NCBI RefSeq assembly: GCF_019049285.1
Contig: NZ_JAGMUL010000014.1
Span: forward strand, 116,299 to 180,298
Direction of reading: 5' to 3'
Source: Streptomyces sp. AC550_RSS872
Lineage (GTDB): Bacteria; Actinomycetota; Actinomycetes; Streptomycetales; Streptomycetaceae
Length of the DNA: 64,000 bases
Under the pieces are notes generated by a model. The model was given only the letters and a program-made list of their open reading frames with translations. It was not told the DNA's origin and did no database searches. Numbering within the stretch: position 1 is the first letter of the stretch; every line of letters starts with the position of its first letter. Below, piece by piece: positions 59,061 through 64,000 of the stretch. A program made the translations under genes and the position numbers.

Positions 59061-59941
59061 TAGGCGAAAACGACCGTCCGCCGCCCGTTCAGCAGAATCC
59101 TCCGCTCGGCATGCCACTTGACCGCCCGGGCCAACGCCTGGCACTCCACATCGCGCCCGATCGCGACGAGCTGGTCCGGCGTGACGTCATGCCCCACCCG
59201 CTCGACCTCCTGCTCGATGATCGGCCCCTCGTCGAGGTCGGCGGTCACATAGTGCGCCGTCGCACCGATCAGCTTCACACCGCGCGTGTGCGCCTGGTGA
59301 TACGGCTTCGCACCCTTGAAGCTCGGCAGGAAGGAGTGGTGGATGTTGATGATCCGCCCGCTGAGCGCCTTGCACAGATCGTCGGAGAGCACCTGCATGT
59401 ACCGGGCGAGCACGACCAGCTCCACGCCCTGCTCCCGCACGATCTCCAGCAGCCGCGCCTCGGCCTCGGGCTTGTTGTCCTTGGTCACCGGGATGTGGTG
59501 GAACGGGATGTTGTACGACCCCACAAGCTCGGCGAAGTCGGTGTGGTTGGAGACCACGGCGGCGATCTCCACAGGAAGCGCGCCGATCCTGGCGCGGAAC
59601 AACAGGTCGTTCAGGCAGTGCCCGAACTTGCTGACCATCAGCACGACCCGCATCTTCTCCTCGGCTCGATGGATCTGCCAGTCCATCTGGAAGGAGTCCC
59701 CGATCGCCGCGAAGCTCGCCCGCAGCTTGTCCACCGTGACCGGCGCCTCCGCCGAGAAGTGGACGCGCATGAAGAACAGTCCCGTGTCGTGGTCACCGAA
59801 CTGCTGGCTGTCCTCGATGTTGCAGCCGGTCATGAAGAGGTAGCTCGACACGGCGTGCACGATGCCCTGCTTGTCGGGGCAGGACAGGGTGAGGACGTAC
59901 TGGTCGGCGGGGACCGCGGCTCGGGTGGACTGCTGGTTCAT
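59060..59941 (-). CDS. purU: Formyltetrahydrofolate deformylase (293 aa)
   Basis: N-terminal ACT domain (about 14-85: YVLTLSCPDKQGIVHAVSSYLF), then the formyltransferase-like core with VSKFGHCLNDLL, VSNHTD and catalytic INIHHSFLPSF near residue 215, followed by IGATAHYVTADLDEGPII. Reaction: 10-formyl-THF + water to THF + formate, which balances one-carbon units for purine synthesis. ATG 59941 gives the standard N-terminus. Convergent with the anti-sigma gene across the long hairpin. Confidence 0.94.
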   Translation of the reverse strand: MNQQSTRAAVPADQYVLTLSCPDKQGIVHAVSSYLFMTGCNIEDSQQFGDHDTGLFFMRVHFSAEAPVTVDKLRASFAAIGDSFQMDWQIHRAEEKMRVVLMVSKFGHCLNDLLFRARIGALPVEIAAVVSNHTDFAELVGSYNIPFHHIPVTKDNKPEAEARLLEIVREQGVELVVLARYMQVLSDDLCKALSGRIINIHHSFLPSFKGAKPYHQAHTRGVKLIGATAHYVTADLDEGPIIEQEVERVGHDVTPDQLVAIGRDVECQALARAVKWHAERRILLNGRRTVVFA

Positions 59942-59988
59942 GCAGGACAGGGTCCCATATCCGACCCGCCCGGCGGACAGTCGTCCCG

Positions 59989-60489
59989 TTACGCGGACCG
60001 CGTCATGATCGCCAGCACTTCGAGCGTGCGCGGCGGAGCGTCCGGGTCCTCTCCGTCGGCCGTGGACATCCGGACATGCGCGTCCCGCGCCGCCCGCACC
60101 GCCTCCGGCCACCCCTGGTTCTCCAGGTAGGCGGCGACCTGCGCGTCCGGGCCGACCTGGTGCATGATCCGCAGCACGCGCAGCACGGCGGTGTCGACGA
60201 GCGCCGCCTCCTGCGAGTCACGGAAGATCGTCCCGACGTACTTCTCGGCGGACCAGTTGTCCAGCCAGGTGTCCTCGACGAGGCGGTAGACGGCGTCGGT
60301 GACGTCGCCGTACCCGTCGACGCCGGCCAGCCAGACGTCCCGCTGGAACACCGGATCGGAGAGCATGTGCAGCGCGGAGCGCACATTGCTGCGCCAGCGC
60401 CACCACGGCATGTCGTTGAGTGGCATGCCGCCCATGGTGGAGGAGCGACGGCCGCGACGGGAAGAGCTATCCGAACCTTGCACGGTCAT
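59989..60489 (-). CDS. SCO4402-family conserved protein (166 aa)
   Basis: A compact helical protein beginning with a Ser/Arg-rich tail and then PWWRWRSNVRSALHMLSDPVFQRDVWLAGVDGYGDVTDAVYRLVEDTWLDNW. I recognise it as the actinomycete family found next to purU; no function is known. GGGGGAA precedes ATG 60489 by about 10 nt. It lies 47 bp upstream of purU on the same strand. Confidence 0.75.
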   Translation of the reverse strand: MTVQGSDSSSRRGRRSSTMGGMPLNDMPWWRWRSNVRSALHMLSDPVFQRDVWLAGVDGYGDVTDAVYRLVEDTWLDNWSAEKYVGTIFRDSQEAALVDTAVLRVLRIMHQVGPDAQVAAYLENQGWPEAVRAARDAHVRMSTADGEDPDAPPRTLEVLAIMTRSA

Positions 60490-60585
60490 CGATCGTACGT
60501 TCCCCCTCACGGGCGCCTCACCGACCCCCTCAATTCACCTTGCTGTCACCGAACCATAACCACGGGTCACGCCAGGGTTAGCGGT

Positions 60586-61917
60586 GTGGCGGAATCGTGC
60601 GTATCCATGACCGGCAGGCGACGCATCCGCAGCACCGTCCTCCCCACGATCACCAACCGGCCCGTCCGAGCCTCCGCACGCACTGCGGCGGCGTTGGTGG
60701 CGTGTGCGTCGCTGGCAGCCGGATGCGGTGTCGTCCCCGGTACCACGGGGGGTTCCGGGGATGACACGATCACCGTGATGACCTGGGCGCCGGAGAACAC
60801 CAAGGCGACCAACAAGCCCGGTATGCCCGCCCTCGCGCAGGCGTACGCGCGCTGGGTCAACGAACACGGCGGCCTCGGCGGCCGCAAGCTCAAGGTCCTC
60901 ACCTGCAACGACCACAACGACAGCGTGGCCGCCGCCGCCTGTGCCGACCGCGCGATCGAGGAGAACGTCGTCGCGGTCCTCGGCTCCTACAGCCAGTACG
61001 GCGACACCTTCCTGCCCTCGCTGGAGGGCGCCGGCATCCCGTACATAGGCGGCTACGGCATCACCAACGCCGAGTTCACCAGCCCGCTCTCCTACCCCGT
61101 CAACGGCGGCCAGCCCACCCTCCTGGCCGGCCTCGGCCGGGAACTGGCCCGCACCTGCGGCCCCGTCGCCCTGGTACGCCCCGACAGCATCGCGGGCGAC
61201 GAGCTGCCGCCGCTGCTCAACTCCGGCCTCCGTGCGGGCGGGCACCCTGCCGCGGGCGACCAGCTGGCCGATGAGGACGCCACCGAGTACGGCAGCCAGT
61301 CCGAGCGGGCGCTGCGGTACTCCACCACCGACCTCAGCGACCCGGGCTGCGTGGTGCCCGCCCTCGGCGACCGCACCACCACCTTCATGGACTCCTTCCG
61401 GCGCTCCCGCGAGGACTACACCGACGTCCGCACCGCCACCGTCCTCGGCAGCGTCGACCAGACCGTGATCAACGCGAACGGCGGGGCGTCCAGCCCGTAC
61501 GAGGGCTCGTACATCACCGGCTGGTACCCCGTCGCGAGCGACGCGCGCTGGGACCCGATGAAGAAGGTGATCAGCGAGCAGGCCTTCGGCGACAACCGCA
61601 TCGACCCCGCGGACGCCGGCGTGCAGACCACGTGGATCGCCTACACGGTCTTCAAGAAGGTCGTCGAGTCGCTGGGCGACGACGCCGTGACCGCCGACTC
61701 CGTGCGCGGCGCCCTGAACAAGGGCCTGAAGGTCCCCACGGGCGGGCTCACGCCGACCCTCCAGTGGAAGTTCCAGGACGTCCTCGCCTCGGTGGGCTAC
61801 CCCCGGCTGGTCAACCGGAAGGTGAGCCTCCAGGTCGTACGCGAGGGCAGGCTGGTGGCGGCCCGCAAGAGCTTCATCGACGTGACGAGGACACTGCAAA
61901 GCGCCGAGCTGAACTGA
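60586..61917 (+). CDS. Branched-chain amino-acid-type ABC transporter substrate-binding lipoprotein (443 aa)
   Basis: Lipobox ASLAAGC near residue 47 after an Arg-rich N-region and hydrophobic core, followed by a periplasmic-binding fold (Leu/Ile/Val type, about 60-430). It has VLTCNDHNDSVAAAACADRAIEENVVAVLGSYSQYGDTFLP and KKVISEQAFGDNRIDPADAGVQTTW. No permease or ATPase genes lie beside it, so it is either an orphan binding protein or a receptor. GTG 60586 has AGGG upstream; ATG 60607 is an alternative. Confidence 0.83.
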   Translation: MAESCVSMTGRRRIRSTVLPTITNRPVRASARTAAALVACASLAAGCGVVPGTTGGSGDDTITVMTWAPENTKATNKPGMPALAQAYARWVNEHGGLGGRKLKVLTCNDHNDSVAAAACADRAIEENVVAVLGSYSQYGDTFLPSLEGAGIPYIGGYGITNAEFTSPLSYPVNGGQPTLLAGLGRELARTCGPVALVRPDSIAGDELPPLLNSGLRAGGHPAAGDQLADEDATEYGSQSERALRYSTTDLSDPGCVVPALGDRTTTFMDSFRRSREDYTDVRTATVLGSVDQTVINANGGASSPYEGSYITGWYPVASDARWDPMKKVISEQAFGDNRIDPADAGVQTTWIAYTVFKKVVESLGDDAVTADSVRGALNKGLKVPTGGLTPTLQWKFQDVLASVGYPRLVNRKVSLQVVREGRLVAARKSFIDVTRTLQSAELN

Positions 61918-61944
61918 CCGCCCGGCGCCCCGGTCCTCGCCGAC

Positions 61945-63915
61945 CTACAGCTGGGTCGGCTGGCGCTCGGTCAGCCCGTACTTCCTGGCGATGGTGTTCC
62001 ACAGCTGCGCGGCCGATTTCTTCTGCTCGCTGGCCGTGCCGCTGGCCCGGTTGCCGGCCTGGGTCTGCCCGGTGGAACGGGCCTGGCCCTTCTTGCAGAG
62101 CTGCCCCTTCTTGGCCGCCACCTGGTCCGCCCACGCCGCGTAGTGGTTGTCGGCGGACGCCGACGCCTGCCACGCCTTGGTCAGCGCGCTGGTCAGCTCG
62201 GTGTGGCTCGGGAGCTGGTCGACGGAGAGCTTGGACAGGTCGGTGACCAGCTGGTTGCGCTGCTTGGCCGCGCCCCGCAGATCGGTGGCGGCCTGCGCGA
62301 GATTGCCGCAGGACTTCACGGCGGCCACCGCGTTGATCACGGCGGTACGGCTGTCGCCGCTGTCCGCCAGCAGCTTGTCCAGGGCGATCGCCTGCTGCTC
62401 GGCCGGGTCCTCGGACGGCGACGGGGAATCCTCGGTCGCCGGAGCCGTGGCGGAGACCGGCGTGTTGTCGTCGCTGCCCTTCTGGTCGTCCTCGCCCCCA
62501 CCGGCGAGCATCGCGCCCGCGCCGATACCTAGGACGGCGATGCCGACGCCGACGGCGGCCATGAGCGGCACCCGCGATCCCGTACGACGGCCCCCGCGAC
62601 CTCCCTCGCCGATGTCGTCGGCGTTCGCCCCGTGGGGGCCGGGCTGCCCGTGCGGTCCGGGCGGGAAGTAGCCCGTCTCGCGCGAACCCTGCGGCTGCGG
62701 TTGCGGCTGCTGGAAGCGCGGCAGCTGCTGGGTGGCGGCGGCCGGGGGCTCACCGCCCGGCTCGCTGCGGAAGAGGTTGTCGAAGTCGGAGAGCGGCTGC
62801 CGCCCCGGCCCCGGCTGCGCCGCCCCGCCCGGCTGCCCGGTCACGGGCGGGATGTACTGGGTGGCGTCGGCGTCGGACCCGGGAGGCACCGGCATCGCAC
62901 CGCCCTGCGGACCGGCCGCGCCGCCCTGCCGGGCCCGCCCCAGGATCTGCGTGCTCTCACCGGCCGCCTCGGGCGGCAGCGCACCGGGCCCGACCGGCGG
63001 GAGGTACTGCGTCGCCCCCTCGCCCGCGGCGGGCGCAGTCGGCGCGGCGACGGGCGGTATGTAGCGGGTGGCCTGCTCGTCCGCGCCCGCGGGTGCGGCA
63101 CCGACCGGCGGTATGTACTGAGTGGCGCCTTCCCCGGCCGGGGGCAACGGGCCCCCGAAACCGCCGGCACCCGCACCAGCGTGCGGCAGAGGCGCGTTGG
63201 GGGCGCCGTGCGCGGCCGGACCGCCCTGCTGGGCCGGCGGCAGCGCACCACCGAAGCCAGGAGGGCCGTAGCCCTGCCCGCCGGCAGGGGGCAACGGCGC
63301 CGAGGGGGCACCGCCCTGACCGTGCGGCGGCTGCGGCTGAGGCTGCTGGTGCTGGGGTTGATGGTGGGATTGATGCTGCTGGTACTGCTGCGGCGCAGGT
63401 TGCTGCTGCGCCGGCATGGGCGCCCCGGCGTCCGGGGCGGCGCCATGGCCGTACGTCGGCGTCCCCTGGGGCGCACCCTGCGCTCCCCCGCCGTACGACA
63501 CGCCCTCCGGCGGCAACGGCTGGGACGGCGCTCCCCCGGCGTCCGGCGCCGCGCCCCACGGGGCCGGCGACGGCGAGCCACCGGCCTGCCCGCCCTGATA
63601 CGGCTGCGGCGGTTCCTGCCCGCCCCAGGAGTGCCCGGGCGGCGTTCCCCAGGACTGGACCGGCGCCGCCGGCGGTTGCGGCGAGGGCGGCGCCTGTGGG
63701 GTCTGCTCGGGTCCCCAGGGGGTGCCCCAGGACTGGCCGCCGGGCGGTGCCGAGGGCGGGGGCGTGGTCGGCGGGGCGGGCGGCACCGGCGCCGCCTGGC
63801 CGCCCTGTCCGCCGGTCATGCCCGGCAGCAACGGCTCACTGCCGTCGGAGGGCAGCACGATGCCTTCGCGCGCGGGTCGCGCCGAGGGCTCCTCGCCCCG
63901 TCCACTCTGCGTCAC
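61945..63915 (-). CDS. Proline/glutamine-rich single-pass membrane protein with TQYIPPV repeats (656 aa)
   Basis: The first about 470 residues are low-complexity Pro/Gly/Gln-rich with Ala. They include four ATQYIPPV-type motifs (near residues 266, 284 as ATRYIPPV, 302 as ATQYLPPV, and 354). A transmembrane helix (VPLMAAVGVGIAVLGIGAGAMLAG, near 475) is followed by an extracytoplasmic domain of about 150 residues with two Cys. This tail-in, domain-out layout is common in actinobacterial proteins with phosphorylated Thr motifs read by FHA domains. No function is known. The 85 bp after its start hold nothing I can name. Confidence 0.72.
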   Translation of the reverse strand: MTQSGRGEEPSARPAREGIVLPSDGSEPLLPGMTGGQGGQAAPVPPAPPTTPPPSAPPGGQSWGTPWGPEQTPQAPPSPQPPAAPVQSWGTPPGHSWGGQEPPQPYQGGQAGGSPSPAPWGAAPDAGGAPSQPLPPEGVSYGGGAQGAPQGTPTYGHGAAPDAGAPMPAQQQPAPQQYQQHQSHHQPQHQQPQPQPPHGQGGAPSAPLPPAGGQGYGPPGFGGALPPAQQGGPAAHGAPNAPLPHAGAGAGGFGGPLPPAGEGATQYIPPVGAAPAGADEQATRYIPPVAAPTAPAAGEGATQYLPPVGPGALPPEAAGESTQILGRARQGGAAGPQGGAMPVPPGSDADATQYIPPVTGQPGGAAQPGPGRQPLSDFDNLFRSEPGGEPPAAATQQLPRFQQPQPQPQGSRETGYFPPGPHGQPGPHGANADDIGEGGRGGRRTGSRVPLMAAVGVGIAVLGIGAGAMLAGGGEDDQKGSDDNTPVSATAPATEDSPSPSEDPAEQQAIALDKLLADSGDSRTAVINAVAAVKSCGNLAQAATDLRGAAKQRNQLVTDLSKLSVDQLPSHTELTSALTKAWQASASADNHYAAWADQVAAKKGQLCKKGQARSTGQTQAGNRASGTASEQKKSAAQLWNTIARKYGLTERQPTQL

Positions 63916-64000
63916 CGGGACTCCTACTAATGGGGGACCTTGTGAATCGTCGGCTCACGCTACCGGGTCCGCCGATCCGCGTGCTACGCAGCGCAGGACG

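Overview
This is a 64-kb stretch of a Streptomyces-type chromosome. The evidence is very high G+C with strong G/C at third codon positions, GTG starts, GTGA and TGATG gene overlaps, mycothiol- and F420-type enzyme families, and an AfsR/AfsS/AfsK-like regulatory set. I see no rRNA, tRNA, CRISPR array, transposase or phage genes.

Layout. 1-3.4 kb: the end of a secreted-type protein gene, a LuxR-type regulator, a DUF397-like protein, a membrane-anchored protein and an F420-type luciferase-like oxidoreductase. 3.5-10.2 kb: a cell-wall glycopolymer locus (a GT2 domain fused to a CDP-glycerol-type polymerase, a GT4, galE and a second GT2). 10.3-33.9 kb: catabolic genes interleaved with afsR-afsS, an afsK-like kinase, a kbpA-like gene, a TetR regulator, a LysE exporter and a second Ser/Thr kinase. 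34-38 kb: small membrane and GYD-domain proteins, a flavin monooxygenase and a Tat-exported amine oxidase. 38.2-55.3 kb: the second catabolic block (ADP-forming CoA ligase, two enoyl-CoA hydratase or acyl-CoA dehydrogenase groups, SDR, zinc alcohol dehydrogenase, cyclase-family hydrolase, flavin reductase, transporters). 55.3-64 kb: EF-hand protein, STAS protein, a sigma/anti-sigma pair, purU, a conserved small protein, a solute-binding lipoprotein and a proline-rich membrane protein.

The main discovery is a shared 15-bp palindrome, consensus CTGACGNNCCGTCAG. I find 13 copies between 3386 and 53750, essentially all in promoter regions of CoA-dependent, flavin or F420 catabolic genes. Its targets are an LLM oxidoreductase, an amidohydrolase, a FadD3-like ligase, two lipid-transfer thiolases, four acyl-CoA dehydrogenases (one through its likely operon), two DUF35 proteins, a DoxX protein, an ADP-forming CoA ligase, enoyl-CoA hydratases, a flavin reductase, an SDR, a cyclase-family hydrolase and a second acyl-CoA ligase. 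This defines a dispersed regulon by sequence alone. The enzyme mix (FadD3-like ligase, SCP-x thiolase plus DUF35, heteromeric acyl-CoA dehydrogenases, HSD17B4-like SDR) resembles actinobacterial steroid or branched-carboxylate side-chain degradation. No ring-cleavage enzymes, Mce transporter or KstR-type operators are visible, so the substrate is unknown. The TetR gene at 23434 is a candidate repressor by position only.

A second theme is repeats. A Streptomyces intergenic repeat family occurs five times. One copy sits in frame inside an acyl-CoA dehydrogenase gene, and another forms a roughly 160-bp hairpin at the 3' end of purU.
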